Assembly: GCA_023434665.1 (NCBI GenBank)
Contig: JAEYSM010000026.1
Location: 1 to 64,000 of the forward strand
DNA length: 64,000 nt
Origin: Bacteroidota bacterium
GTDB lineage: Bacteria; Bacteroidota; Bacteroidia; Bacteroidales; Lentimicrobiaceae
Reading direction: 5' to 3'
Part shown: positions 26,174 to 36,290 of the stretch, piece by piece
How the letters are laid out: every line of letters starts with the position of its first letter
Numbering within the stretch: the stretch's first letter is position 1
Program-made: the position numbers and the translations under genes
The notes under the pieces: model-generated
What the model was told of the DNA's origin: nothing
Databases searched by the model: none
Seen by the model: the letters and a program-made list of their open reading frames with translations, nothing else

Positions 26174-27328
26174 ATGCTGCCTTACATTTCACGTTTTAGT
26201 TTATTGGTCATTTCCTTATTGGTGGCAACAAAAGTATCTGATTCAGGTAACTCCCGTAACATAAGCCCTCCATCAGAAAAAAAAGTAAGTATTCTTTTTG
26301 CAGGTGATATTATGCAGCATGGGCCTCAGATAACCGGAGCCTGGAATGATTCATTAAATGAATACGATTATCATCCCTGCTTTAAATATGTATCAGAAAT
26401 AGTAATGTCATATGATTTAGCAGTAGCTAATCTTGAATTAACACTTGCCGGTGAACCATATACCGGTTATCCTCAATTCAGTGCACCAGATGAACTAGCA
26501 GTAGCAATTAAGAATTCAGGATTTGATATTTTGGTCACAGCCAATAATCATAGTTGCGACAGAGGTGACAAGGGACTAATAAGAACAACAAAAGTGCTCG
26601 ACAGTTTGGGTATTAAAAGAACAGGGACTTTTTATGACAGCGCAGATTATACAGCAAACAATCCACTGATACTTAATCAAAATGGAATCTCAATTGCACT
26701 GCTTAATTACACATACGGCACCAACGGTTTGCCATTTAAATATCCGGCAATGGTTAATATGATTGATGAGGAGAAAATAATTTCTGATATTGCTTTGAGT
26801 AAAACTCATAATCCCGATTTTATTATAGTATATTATCACTGGGGAAATGAATACGAGTTGACTCAAAGTAAAAAACAAGAAGATTTGGCAAAACTGACAT
26901 TAGAAAATGGGGTTGATGCAGTAATAGGCTCACATCCTCACGTAATTCAGCCATTTATGTATACTCAGTCTCAGGATTCAATTGGAAGAAACCAACTCGT
27001 GGTATACTCTCTTGGCAACTATGTTTCAAACCAAAGGGACCGATATAGAGACGGGGGCGCAATGGTTGGATTTACGCTTTCAAAAACATGGAACAGAAAA
27101 TCCATTATTGACCCGGTTTATCATTTATCATGGGTACATACACCAATTGAAAATGGTAAGAAAAATTATTATATACTCCCGGTCAATTTCCCTGAAAATG
27201 AACTGACATTAACTCGAGAAGACATGCACAAAAAGTCACTGTTTATTAATGATACAAGAGAAAGACTTAATAGTCATTCAGGGGCCATTCCCGAAGCTTC
27301 ATATACGAGTAATCCAGAAGGTGAATAA
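26174..27328 (+). CDS. CapA family (PGA_cap) metallophosphatase-like protein
   Basis: A 384-residue CapA/PgsA-type protein with an N-terminal membrane or signal segment (about 5-25). The conserved calcineurin-like metal-site motifs are visible: FAGDIMQH, VANLELTLAG, TANNHSCDRG, VYYHWGNEY and IGSHPHVIQP. In Bacillus the homologue belongs to the poly-gamma-glutamate synthesis machinery; here no CapB or CapC partner is nearby, so that role is doubtful and an envelope phosphatase role is possible. It starts 2 bases after the LpxR-like stop codon. ATG 26174 is chosen; the longer frame overlaps the upstream gene. Confidence 0.87.
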   Translation: MLPYISRFSLLVISLLVATKVSDSGNSRNISPPSEKKVSILFAGDIMQHGPQITGAWNDSLNEYDYHPCFKYVSEIVMSYDLAVANLELTLAGEPYTGYPQFSAPDELAVAIKNSGFDILVTANNHSCDRGDKGLIRTTKVLDSLGIKRTGTFYDSADYTANNPLILNQNGISIALLNYTYGTNGLPFKYPAMVNMIDEEKIISDIALSKTHNPDFIIVYYHWGNEYELTQSKKQEDLAKLTLENGVDAVIGSHPHVIQPFMYTQSQDSIGRNQLVVYSLGNYVSNQRDRYRDGGAMVGFTLSKTWNRKSIIDPVYHLSWVHTPIENGKKNYYILPVNFPENELTLTREDMHKKSLFINDTRERLNSHSGAIPEASYTSNPEGE

Positions 27329-27352
27329 ACAGATTAACCTTTCAATGTAATG

Positions 27353-30169
27353 CTACTGAGACTTGGATTTTGCGTCTGAAATAATCTTATCAGCTTGTTG
27401 TCGGGCTGAATTCATAATTTCATCTGATTGTTTTTTAGCTACTTCTATTATCGAAGTGGCTTTATTATCCGCCTCTTTTCTTACTTGATCAGCAGCTTTC
27501 TCAGCAGCAATTTTAGCTATGGGACCTTTCTTTGTCCCTTCGGAAATCAGATTATTAGCCTGATTATCTGCCTCTTTTCTTAGCTTCTGAGCAGATTGTT
27601 CTGCAGTGGACATTAGTTTGTCTGCTTTTACTTGTGCTTCGTCAAGAAGTTTTTGTGCTCTTTGGTTAGCTTCTTCAATATATTTACCCGCTTCCTCTTT
27701 TACTTTCGTTACAACCTCTTCCTTTTTCTGCTGAATCGCCTCATTTAAACCTTGCTTGAGGTCAGCGACTGATTCCCCCAGGTTCATGGAAACTTTGGGA
27801 TCTGTGACTATTCCTGTAATGAGAATTGAAACGGGAACTGTTTCTCCAAGACTAAAATTAGCACCTGCTTTATTAACCTTACTTACTAAATTCTCCAAAA
27901 CATTATTCGCAGCACCACCGAATGAACTACGTGGAATTTCCATTGCCATAGTGTATTCAAGCGTCTGATCGAATGAGTTCCAACCTTCTATACTACTGTT
28001 AATATTACCTAATTTCACATCAAACGGTTTAACAAATACTTTACCGTCTTCGATATCGAAAGAAAGATTGATTTTATTTATCGACCATTGCTTGAATTGA
28101 TCCATTTTCAAAGCATCTGCAACCCGGTTAAAAGTATTCACATTATTAATTGTAATAGCGGGTGATGTTAAGTTCCCATTACCTTGTAGTGTGGTAGGAA
28201 TTGGCATCATACCTTCATCCAATTGAGTCGTGAAGCTAAGATTTGAACTAACTTTTCCTTCTGTTTGCTCAGCAATGGGAGCCAGCTTTCTAACAGTTAA
28301 AAAGCTTTTAAAAGCTTCTTTGACTGAAATGTTCTGCAAATTCATTTCCATATCAACTATTGGGGCAGACATTGATCGTGTAGAATAACTCCCATTAAGA
28401 GCTAATTGCCCTTCAAGTGCATTCAATTGCAAATTCTCAAGTAATAGTTCCTCGTCCCTGATTCTTATAACTCCTTTCGCATTTGTAGCTTCTAAATCGC
28501 CGTAAATTATTTTATTAAATGAGGAGGTGATTGAAAAGGTTAAATTTTTTGGCACCTCAATAATACTGAGTTGGCTTGAGGTTGTATCTGAAATTTCTTC
28601 ACTACTCTCAGGCATAAGATCATTGAGATTCAAGTAATTAGACTCAAGGTTGAGTGATCCTCCTAAAGCTCCTTTATCAAATGCATATGCAATATAATTA
28701 AAGATATTTCCATTAGCTGAAAAATCATTCCTGCCAATTTTTGCTTTCATTTGAGGCATTCTAATCACTTCGGGAGTAAGTTCAAACCTGGCAGATGGAA
28801 TTGATAGCTCATCGGATAAAGAGGTAGTATGGTACTCAAGGTTAGAAATATTTATATAGCCTTGTGCCATAAATTTTGTGAAATCGAGCGATTCGGCACT
28901 GGACTGATTTCCCTTTACAGCGATATCTAAGTCTATCATACCATTCAATTTATCACCATCCTCTAGTGGATAAATTTTTGAAACATCATCTAAATTAAGC
29001 TTGCCTTTCATTGTTAAGTCAACATAAGGATCACTTACCGGGGTCCGCACATGCATAACAGCATCAACAGGATTTCCCATCATTTCTAAATGAAACTTTG
29101 GGACATCAATTATCGTTGCATCAGGATCCCCTGTCTTATTATCTACATTGGCTTTCACATTAATATTCTCAACAGTACCCGGAAGAGAAGGATATTGAAA
29201 TTTTCCGTCAGCAATATCCAGGTTAATGCCAAAAGCAGGTATGGTATTATCACTATATAATCCCTTTACATAACCTGTAAAAGCCATTGTTCCTGAAGTT
29301 TTTACCTGATCATAATCCTTGGCATAAACTGCCGGAACAAGAGAAAGGAAACTCTTAAATTCATTCCTCAATGCTTTAAAAGCAATATCCATATCATATC
29401 CCTCATCTGGCATGGCAAAAAAACCTTCGGCTAATAGTTCGAGATCATTCACATTTAGTTTAGCATCAGTGAAAGTGAACTTGTAATTTTCAAGATCCAC
29501 TCTAATTCGGGAATCAAGTGAAGCGGTGGCTTTGTTAAGATATCTTATGCCATCATATCTTACCATTAATCTTTGAACTGTGGCTTGTGTATTAAGATCA
29601 CTAATTACTTCAGCGAGATCTCCGTTTAGGGTTATGTCTATGCCCTCGACTTTACTGTAAACGGGAATTGATGCATCATCATAAATCAAAAATCCACCAT
29701 TAACGGTAGCCCGTTTTAACGATATTTTGAAATCACTTGGCTCACTAATAGAATCTTCAACTTCAGTTGTATCGCTTTTTACAATATCCCAGTTAGCTAA
29801 TCCGTCTTCTAAAACTCTGAGTTTTATACGGGCATTATCGAGATTGACTTTTCTTACTTCATAACTCGAGCCTCTTAGAACACTCATAATGTCAAGCGTC
29901 AATCTAAGATCTGGCACTGATAATAAGGTGTCATTTTGAAATTGATCAATTCCTGCTATACTTAATGAATCTAACGATACAGACACATTCGGAAAATTTC
30001 TGATAAAGGACAGGCCTAAATCAGTAAACTCAACCTTTGCATTTAGATTCTCGTTGATTGCATTTTTAGCAACTGACATTATCTTACCCTTAAAAGCGAA
30101 AGGTAGAATTATCAATATCAACAGAAAAATTAAAATTACAATTACTGTTACTTTGAGGAACTTTTTCAT
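27353..30169 (-). CDS. AsmA-family protein with C-terminal coiled-coil tail
   Basis: A 938-residue inner-membrane-anchored protein: one membrane helix (about 5-25), then a very long beta-rich AsmA-like region including the AsmA_2-type C-terminal domain near 600-760. AsmA-like proteins are proposed to carry phospholipids between membranes. After about residue 800 the sequence turns into a 130-residue highly charged coiled coil (repeated QADKII, EADNQA, KEADNKA elements) absent from E. coli AsmA. I chose ATG 30169 (MKKFLKVTV) for a clean anchor. It lies downstream of chorismate synthase with a 90-base gap. Confidence 0.8.
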   Translation of the reverse strand: MKKFLKVTVIVILIFLLILIILPFAFKGKIMSVAKNAINENLNAKVEFTDLGLSFIRNFPNVSVSLDSLSIAGIDQFQNDTLLSVPDLRLTLDIMSVLRGSSYEVRKVNLDNARIKLRVLEDGLANWDIVKSDTTEVEDSISEPSDFKISLKRATVNGGFLIYDDASIPVYSKVEGIDITLNGDLAEVISDLNTQATVQRLMVRYDGIRYLNKATASLDSRIRVDLENYKFTFTDAKLNVNDLELLAEGFFAMPDEGYDMDIAFKALRNEFKSFLSLVPAVYAKDYDQVKTSGTMAFTGYVKGLYSDNTIPAFGINLDIADGKFQYPSLPGTVENINVKANVDNKTGDPDATIIDVPKFHLEMMGNPVDAVMHVRTPVSDPYVDLTMKGKLNLDDVSKIYPLEDGDKLNGMIDLDIAVKGNQSSAESLDFTKFMAQGYINISNLEYHTTSLSDELSIPSARFELTPEVIRMPQMKAKIGRNDFSANGNIFNYIAYAFDKGALGGSLNLESNYLNLNDLMPESSEEISDTTSSQLSIIEVPKNLTFSITSSFNKIIYGDLEATNAKGVIRIRDEELLLENLQLNALEGQLALNGSYSTRSMSAPIVDMEMNLQNISVKEAFKSFLTVRKLAPIAEQTEGKVSSNLSFTTQLDEGMMPIPTTLQGNGNLTSPAITINNVNTFNRVADALKMDQFKQWSINKINLSFDIEDGKVFVKPFDVKLGNINSSIEGWNSFDQTLEYTMAMEIPRSSFGGAANNVLENLVSKVNKAGANFSLGETVPVSILITGIVTDPKVSMNLGESVADLKQGLNEAIQQKKEEVVTKVKEEAGKYIEEANQRAQKLLDEAQVKADKLMSTAEQSAQKLRKEADNQANNLISEGTKKGPIAKIAAEKAADQVRKEADNKATSIIEVAKKQSDEIMNSARQQADKIISDAKSKSQ

Positions 30170-30259
30170 GCTTCCTGATTTTAGATGAGTCAATATACTT
30201 GTGAAGCTGTCTTATAATTTCAATGAAATTTGATTCTATGATACATTCAACATTACAGA

Positions 30260-31348
30260 TTATGAAAGGTTGCCGGGAATTTTTCCTGACAAGAGCATGC
30301 AATCTGCGATTGCCAGACTTGCCATTGCTTCAACAACAGCTACAGCCCTCGGTACAATACAAACATCATGTCTGCCTCCCGTCTCAATTTTTATCGCGTT
30401 TCCAAGTTTATCCACTGTATCCATACTTCTTTTAATAGATGAAACGGGTTTAAAAGCTACTCTGAAAAATATATCTTCTCCGGTTGAGATTCCTGCCAAA
30501 ATACCTCCTGCATGATTAGTTAGAGGATGTACAAGATCATTTTCAAAAGTAAAAGAATCATTATGTTCTGACCCTTTCATAGATGCAGAACGAAAACCTT
30601 CTCCATATTCAAAGCCTTTTACTGCATTTATACTTAAAATGTACATGCCTAAAATTGCCTGAAGTCTTTCATAAACCGGATCCCCTATACCTGGAGGAAC
30701 ACCTTTTATTACACACGAGACAATACCTCCAACAGAATCACCTTGCTCTTTGATTTCTTCAAGGTAATGAAGCATCCTAATCTCAGTATCTTTGTCAGGA
30801 CACCTAATTTCTGAATTTTCAATATTCTGAAAATCAAGTTGATGGTATGGGATATTGAGTGCCACAGTCCCAACTTGTGAAACATATCCTATGATTGTAA
30901 CTCCATATTGTTCCAATAGTTGCTGACATAATGACCCTGCAGCAACGCGGACCGCTGTTTCACGTGCTGATGACCTTCCTCCCCCTCTATGATCGTAATT
31001 ACCATATTTGTGTTCATAAGTAAAAGAGGAATGCGATGGTCGGTATACATCTTTTAAATGCTCATAATCAGAAGACTTATGTGATGAATTTTCAATAAAA
31101 AAGGCAATTGGCGCACCTGTTGTTCTTCCCGCAAATACACCTGAAACTATTTCAACTTTATCAGCTTCATTTCTAGGTGAAGAAGCAATACCTGAACCGG
31201 GTGCTCTTCTCTGCATAGCTTTTTCAAGAGCTTCTAGATTAATAGATAATCCTGAAGGGAATCCTTCAAGTACCCCTCCTATCAATTTTCCATGTGACTC
31301 TCCGAAAGAAGCCAGTCGTAATATTCTTCCAATTGTATTGCCTGCCAT
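30260..31348 (-). CDS. aroC: Chorismate synthase
   Basis: A 362-residue enzyme that converts 5-enolpyruvylshikimate-3-phosphate to chorismate with reduced FMN, the last common step of aromatic amino acid synthesis. All signature blocks are present: SFGESHG, RAPGSGIASSPRNEADKVE, GNYDHRGGGRSSARETA, and near the C-terminus IKTSSIKRS-like FKPVSSIKRS and GGRHD. Length is normal. The start at 31348 (MAGNTIGR) matches the family better than the longer frame. Other aro genes are not in the window. It follows the terminator of the DUF349 gene. Confidence 0.96.
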   Translation of the reverse strand: MAGNTIGRILRLASFGESHGKLIGGVLEGFPSGLSINLEALEKAMQRRAPGSGIASSPRNEADKVEIVSGVFAGRTTGAPIAFFIENSSHKSSDYEHLKDVYRPSHSSFTYEHKYGNYDHRGGGRSSARETAVRVAAGSLCQQLLEQYGVTIIGYVSQVGTVALNIPYHQLDFQNIENSEIRCPDKDTEIRMLHYLEEIKEQGDSVGGIVSCVIKGVPPGIGDPVYERLQAILGMYILSINAVKGFEYGEGFRSASMKGSEHNDSFTFENDLVHPLTNHAGGILAGISTGEDIFFRVAFKPVSSIKRSMDTVDKLGNAIKIETGGRHDVCIVPRAVAVVEAMASLAIADCMLLSGKIPGNLS

Positions 31349-31379
31349 GATGCTAATATAAGCAAATATAAGCTTCATT

Positions 31380-31414
31380 AAAAAAAAGAAACTTACCCGG
31401 CAAGGTAAGTTTCT
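31380..31414 (-). terminator. Rho-independent terminator after DUF349 gene
   Basis: A 12-bp perfect stem (AAGAAACTTACC at 31385-31396 with GGTAAGTTTCTT at 31403-31414, 6-nt loop), read on the minus strand, runs into a T-tract. It follows the stop codon of the DUF349 protein and lies before chorismate synthase. Confidence 0.85.
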
Positions 31415-31439
31415 TAAGTTTATTTAAGTCCTGTAAGTA

Positions 31440-33746
31440 TTATTGATTAGATTCCCTCAACATTTTTAGCTTTGCTTCTAACATAGCAACTTCTTCTTTA
31501 GCCTTTGCGATTTTCTTTTCGAATTCAAGCTTGAGTAGGTTAGCAGTTTTAGATGCAGCAAAGAATCCAATATTATTCTCCCATAACTTGATATCTTCAT
31601 TCAATTGTTGAATTTTTCCAACAAGGAAATTTCTTTCTTTGCTAATGATCCTTCCGGCATCAGGAGAATCCTTACTAATCTTATCAATTCTACTCCGGTA
31701 GTTTTGAGCTCCAATAGCAAAAGAATCCATCTTAAGCTTTTCGAAATGTTTATTTATTGCACTCCGGAATTCATTCTGCAGCCGTTCCTTTTCTTTGATA
31801 GGAATGAATCCTATGTCCATCCATTGACGTTGAAAATCTTTTAGTGATTCAACTGCCTGGTTTCTATCTTCTCCAACTTCAAATGTTTTGACCCTTTCAA
31901 TCAGGTCTAACTTTAAGCGAAGATTCTCATCTTCATGACTTTGAATGTTCTTAAAGTACTCGTTTTTATTTGAGAAAAACTCATCACATGCAGCGCGGAA
32001 CCTTTTCCATATTTTATCACTCTGTTTCTTCGGCACTGGTCCAATATTCTTCCATTCTGACTGAAGATTAACCAACTCTTTAGTTGTGTTCTTCCAATCA
32101 TTGCTATTCTTCAATGCTTCAGCCTGCAAACATAAATCCAGCTTAAGATTGTAGTTATGCATCTGCTGCTCTTTAAGCTTATTAAAGAATTCCTTTTTAG
32201 CGTTAAAGAAATTATCAAGGGAGCTCTTAAAACGTGCCCAAATTTCATTATTCTGCTTCTTTGGTGCGGGGCCTATAGTCTTCCAGATGTTCAGTAGTTC
32301 TGTAATCTGTTTGGAAGCATCCTGCCAGCCTTTTAAGGAATCAATTTCCTGAGAAAGCACTTGTTCGGCTTTCTCACAAAGAATTAGTTTTGCTGCAAGA
32401 TTTTGTTCCTGGCCGTCCTGTATTTCAGAATAATACTCTCTTCTACGATCATTAATTTTTTCAGTCGCACTTTTAAACCGTTCCCATAATTCATCTTTTT
32501 TATCCTGGGGAACCGGACCAATTTCTTTCCATTCCTCATGATACTGCTGCAATTGTTTGAATGATTTGATTATGGAAGTTTCTAAAACCAATTCTTCGGC
32601 TTTCTCACATAATTGAATTTTAGCTTCAAGATTCTTTTTGAGATCAAGGTCTTTTAGCTCTTTATTTATTTTAACCTTATCAAAGAACTTTTCAACAAGA
32701 AAATGATAATTCTGCCAAAGAGTATTTATTTCATTCTTTGGAACCATTCCGATGGTTTTCCATCTATCTTGTAAATTCTTGAACTCGTCGTAAGTTTTCT
32801 TTAGAGTTTCTTCGGAGTTGATCAACTCTTTTAATTCTTCGAGTATTTTATTCTTAGCTTCGAGGTTTTGGATTTTAATTTTTTCCTGTTCCTCATTATA
32901 CTTAGATTTATTGTACTTGTATATATTGAATGCAGCTTTAAATCTTTCTTCTATCGGATCATCTTCTAATACTGGGGTTTCAGTAGGAGTTTCAGATTCA
33001 TGCTCTTCATTCTGTTCAACTAATTTCTTATACTCATCCTGTTTAAACTCCTTATTTAACTTAAGAAACGCCACTTTAACCAATGATACCGCTCCTTTAA
33101 TAACATTAACGTCAGGATTCTTAACAAGATCTTCCAATTTTTCAACTAATTGCTCACGAGACAACCCTTCAAAGTCACTAACCTCTTCTTCATGGAGTTC
33201 TTCAACATCCTCATGATCTTCTTCTCCATCATGTTCGATATCTCCGGATTCTTCAGAAATAATACCTTTTTCAACAACTTCAGGAACTGAATCCTTTTTA
33301 GATGTTTCAGGTTCCTTTTCTTTCTCCACTACTTCTGAAACGATTTCCTGCTCAGTAATGTCGGCTGGGTCCTGACTCATGTTGTTTCCTTCCGTGGCAG
33401 AAACTACCTCGTTTTCAACAACTACATTACCAGCTTCAGCAACTGGTTCTACTTCCTGTAGTGTCACAGGTAATTGTCCTTCAGCTGGTTGGATAGATGC
33501 CTCGTCCGAATCTTCTTCAGGTTGTGCTTTTCCATTTTGAAGTTGATTCTCTTCAAGTGTAACTGGTAAAGGCTCTTCTGAAAGTGAAGCATCAGAAATT
33601 TCTTCAGTAGCAATAGCTTCATTGTTTTCAGTACTTTCTACCTGAGGTATATCATTACCCGGCTGTTCGTCAGAAATAAGAGAGTTCTCCTCCTGATTTT
33701 TTATTACTTCCTCAGGATTCTGATTGTGTTGATCTTTGGTTTCCAT
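31440..33746 (-). CDS. DUF349 repeat protein with acidic disordered N-terminus
   Basis: A 768-residue cytoplasmic protein. Residues 1 to about 200 are strongly acidic and low-complexity (Glu, Asp, Ser, Thr, Pro), probably disordered, with a duplicated LPVTL motif. The rest holds five DUF349 helical repeats, each with a W-x2-IG-x-V/A/I-P core (for example WKEIGPVP, WKTIGPAP, WKNIGPVP), and ends in a coiled coil. DUF349 proteins are abundant in Bacteroidota and lack a firm function; an RNA- or protein-binding helical scaffold is possible. It is a single-gene unit with a -7 element at 33855 and its own terminator. Confidence 0.85.
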   Translation of the reverse strand: METKDQHNQNPEEVIKNQEENSLISDEQPGNDIPQVESTENNEAIATEEISDASLSEEPLPVTLEENQLQNGKAQPEEDSDEASIQPAEGQLPVTLQEVEPVAEAGNVVVENEVVSATEGNNMSQDPADITEQEIVSEVVEKEKEPETSKKDSVPEVVEKGIISEESGDIEHDGEEDHEDVEELHEEEVSDFEGLSREQLVEKLEDLVKNPDVNVIKGAVSLVKVAFLKLNKEFKQDEYKKLVEQNEEHESETPTETPVLEDDPIEERFKAAFNIYKYNKSKYNEEQEKIKIQNLEAKNKILEELKELINSEETLKKTYDEFKNLQDRWKTIGMVPKNEINTLWQNYHFLVEKFFDKVKINKELKDLDLKKNLEAKIQLCEKAEELVLETSIIKSFKQLQQYHEEWKEIGPVPQDKKDELWERFKSATEKINDRRREYYSEIQDGQEQNLAAKLILCEKAEQVLSQEIDSLKGWQDASKQITELLNIWKTIGPAPKKQNNEIWARFKSSLDNFFNAKKEFFNKLKEQQMHNYNLKLDLCLQAEALKNSNDWKNTTKELVNLQSEWKNIGPVPKKQSDKIWKRFRAACDEFFSNKNEYFKNIQSHEDENLRLKLDLIERVKTFEVGEDRNQAVESLKDFQRQWMDIGFIPIKEKERLQNEFRSAINKHFEKLKMDSFAIGAQNYRSRIDKISKDSPDAGRIISKERNFLVGKIQQLNEDIKLWENNIGFFAASKTANLLKLEFEKKIAKAKEEVAMLEAKLKMLRESNQ

Positions 33747-33854
33747 TGAGAATTCAAATGAATGATTAGTACTTGGTTTAATATGCCTTCAATAATGGAA
33801 GGTTGTGCAATTAACTGCTTATAAGTTTCAGTTTTAGGATCTTAAATAGGGTTG

Positions 33855-33862
33855 CAAAAATA
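33855..33862 (-). promoter_or_regulatory. Candidate -7 element (TATTTTTG) for DUF349 gene
   Basis: The minus strand reads TATTTTTG, an exact match to TANNTTTG. The leader would be about 100 bases. The rest of the 203-base gap (33747-33949) holds one short inverted repeat (CCTTC/GAAGG at 33786-33802) and nothing else I can recognise. Confidence 0.5.
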
Positions 33863-33949
33863 ATAATTATTTAATGGAAAATACTCTCTTTTGGTATTTA
33901 ACTAAATATTTGCCACATTAGTTCACGATGTATTGAATTCATGGGAATC

Positions 33950-36256
33950 TTAGAAAGGTCGTCTGTTAAAAATAAGATATCCGAACTTAATTAGAAATGA
34001 AAATGGTTCACTTTCAGCTCCATAATAGTTAAATTCTGTACTTATTGGACCAATTGGGGTATGATAAACTAAGGCAGAGGAAAATAATGAATGAAAATGT
34101 AGATTTGATGATTGCTTTACCTTTTGAGTAACAGGATCCTTTGTTATTGCACTCGAAAGGCGTGCATATCCTTCAAGACGAAAATTGAATTTCTTAGAAA
34201 AGTGATACACATTTTTTAGTCCTATAACACCGAATTTATTTGACCTGTATTCCGGAAGGAAAAGAATCCCACTCTCTGGAACAGGTGAAAATGTAAAAGC
34301 GGACAAAATTGACGATGTGTAGTTAGAAAAGAACGCTTGAGCTGAATAACTCACATGGGTGAAGATTCCAATTTTCATTCTTTGCAACTGCAGAAAGAAA
34401 TTCTCATATTGGAATCGCGCTTGCACCCATGTATGTGGAATTTTGAGGATTTCTTTATTGATAGTAGTGGTTCCTGGATAAAAATTTTCACTTCCAATCA
34501 CTAAATTAAAATTGAATTTCAGATTCATCCCAGCAGAAGCATATTCCTTTCGGTCAAGTGAGTTTATTTCGAATTGTATTCCTGGTGAAATAAATCTAAA
34601 TGAAGTCCTATCGGTAATATCATCTTTTTGATACAAATTGGTTTGATAATAACGGTCACGAGAGCTTCCAAAAGGGAGATCAATAGAGATTTTACCAGTA
34701 TGTCTTACAGGAAATGCTATATTAATGTACCCAAATTGTTCTTGTTCAATTACGAAAAATGGATCTTCATCAGAATAAAAGAATGTAGAGGTCTTAAAAT
34801 AATTGAATTTGTTAAATATAAAACCTACACTAACAGAGTATGGATTATAACTGGGAAAATCAATTCTTGTCTCAGCTAATGCCGAGTTATAAAACCTTCC
34901 AAAGTACGAATTAGCTGTGAATTGTATTGATTTTGAAGTCCATAATAAATATTTGAGTTGTAGAAATAATTCATTTACGGAACTGGATGTTATTGCTCCA
35001 CCAATTTCAGTAACCAATTGATTCTGCTTCTCAATATCAAGATTAAGATCAAAAGTGTTTCTTGTATAATCATATTGAAGGGAAGGATAAATACTACTAA
35101 CCTTTCGTTCAGCCAAAAATCTATGGTATTGAGGTTTTACCATATTAAGTGTGAGTGGGACCTTTGAGATTCCAGGGATACTTGAACCTTGAGACTCATG
35201 AATTAGTAGTTGCTCGAGATATTGATGCTGACCTTTTTGTAGTCCGTTAATAACAATATTGTCTATCAATAGCTCCGGCTTATTCATGTTGAAAGATGTT
35301 CTGATTGAATCTAACTGACTCTGTGTTCTCCTGACCGTAAGAAATTTACGAATTTCAGGGATTGCTCTTTTAGTTGCAACATAACCACTATCCAAAAAGG
35401 CTTTGTTATTAGAAAAGTCAATTACATTGACACTTTTTACTGTTGGCCGGATAAGTACACTGTTATCGCATATTACATCAAAATTCGTCTTTGTCATTAA
35501 CATGTTCTCTAACTGAGAAAGTACATTATCCGATCCGGGAGCCTTAGCATTATTAGAAACTTGACTTCCAATGATTATATCAGGAAAAAAATGATCCAGC
35601 ATAACATCGGCAGGAAAATTATTATACATTCCTCCGTCAAAGAGTAAAACACTATCAATTTTTATCGGCTTAAAATAAAAAGGGAAAGTCATAGAAGCCC
35701 TGATAGCTTGACCAAGACTTCCTTTAGAGAGCACCACCTGTTCAGCCTTAACGATATCGGAAGCAATACACCTGAATGGCACCATCAGGTTATTAAAATC
35801 ATATTTTGAAACAGCACTTGCAGATGAGAATAATTCAAGAAAGGCAAAATCCATTACCATTGGAGATACAATATTCGTGGGTAGGGTTGGCCTAAGAATC
35901 GAATCATTATAGAATTTTAAATCTATCCAACCGGCAGTTTTGGGAGGCATATTGAAGAAGTATGTATATCTGGGATCAATAGTACCGGTTGACCAGTATT
36001 CAAACTCTTTACTATTTATGATATGCACCATCTCATCAGGTGTATAACCGGCAGCATATAGCCCACCGATTATAGCACCCATAGAAGTACCAGTGATATA
36101 ATCTATAGGAATTTCTTCTTCTTCAAGAGCTCTGATGACGCCAATATGGGCCACCCCTTTTGAACCCCCACCACTTAGCACCAGACCAACTTTTTGAGCA
36201 TTAGACCAGTGGCAGCATACAAGAAAAAATATCAAGATTAAACTCTGGCGTAACAT
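33950..36256 (-). CDS. Patatin-like phospholipase with BamA-type barrel (PlpD-like)
   Basis: A 768-residue exported protein. A signal peptide (1-20, WSNAQ) precedes a patatin domain with the oxyanion-hole GGGSKG, the nucleophile elbow GTSMG (Ser58) and the catalytic Asp in DGGMYNNFP (about 208). A POTRA-like region (about 335-410) leads to a 16-strand-type barrel ending in RRPF. This is the type Vd autotransporter design of Pseudomonas PlpD, a secreted lipase that is released or retained on the surface. ATG 36256 gives a good signal peptide; the longer frame overlaps the upstream gene. It starts 34 bases after the methionine gamma-lyase-like gene and may be cotranscribed. Confidence 0.88.
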   Translation of the reverse strand: MLRQSLILIFFLVCCHWSNAQKVGLVLSGGGSKGVAHIGVIRALEEEEIPIDYITGTSMGAIIGGLYAAGYTPDEMVHIINSKEFEYWSTGTIDPRYTYFFNMPPKTAGWIDLKFYNDSILRPTLPTNIVSPMVMDFAFLELFSSASAVSKYDFNNLMVPFRCIASDIVKAEQVVLSKGSLGQAIRASMTFPFYFKPIKIDSVLLFDGGMYNNFPADVMLDHFFPDIIIGSQVSNNAKAPGSDNVLSQLENMLMTKTNFDVICDNSVLIRPTVKSVNVIDFSNNKAFLDSGYVATKRAIPEIRKFLTVRRTQSQLDSIRTSFNMNKPELLIDNIVINGLQKGQHQYLEQLLIHESQGSSIPGISKVPLTLNMVKPQYHRFLAERKVSSIYPSLQYDYTRNTFDLNLDIEKQNQLVTEIGGAITSSSVNELFLQLKYLLWTSKSIQFTANSYFGRFYNSALAETRIDFPSYNPYSVSVGFIFNKFNYFKTSTFFYSDEDPFFVIEQEQFGYINIAFPVRHTGKISIDLPFGSSRDRYYQTNLYQKDDITDRTSFRFISPGIQFEINSLDRKEYASAGMNLKFNFNLVIGSENFYPGTTTINKEILKIPHTWVQARFQYENFFLQLQRMKIGIFTHVSYSAQAFFSNYTSSILSAFTFSPVPESGILFLPEYRSNKFGVIGLKNVYHFSKKFNFRLEGYARLSSAITKDPVTQKVKQSSNLHFHSLFSSALVYHTPIGPISTEFNYYGAESEPFSFLIKFGYLIFNRRPF

Positions 36257-36290
36257 TTTATTATAATTATAAATCCGGCAAAAACATTGG

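Noticed and set aside
26174..27328. Poly-gamma-glutamate capsule operon
   Set aside because: CapA alone is present; no CapB or CapC ligase genes are nearby.
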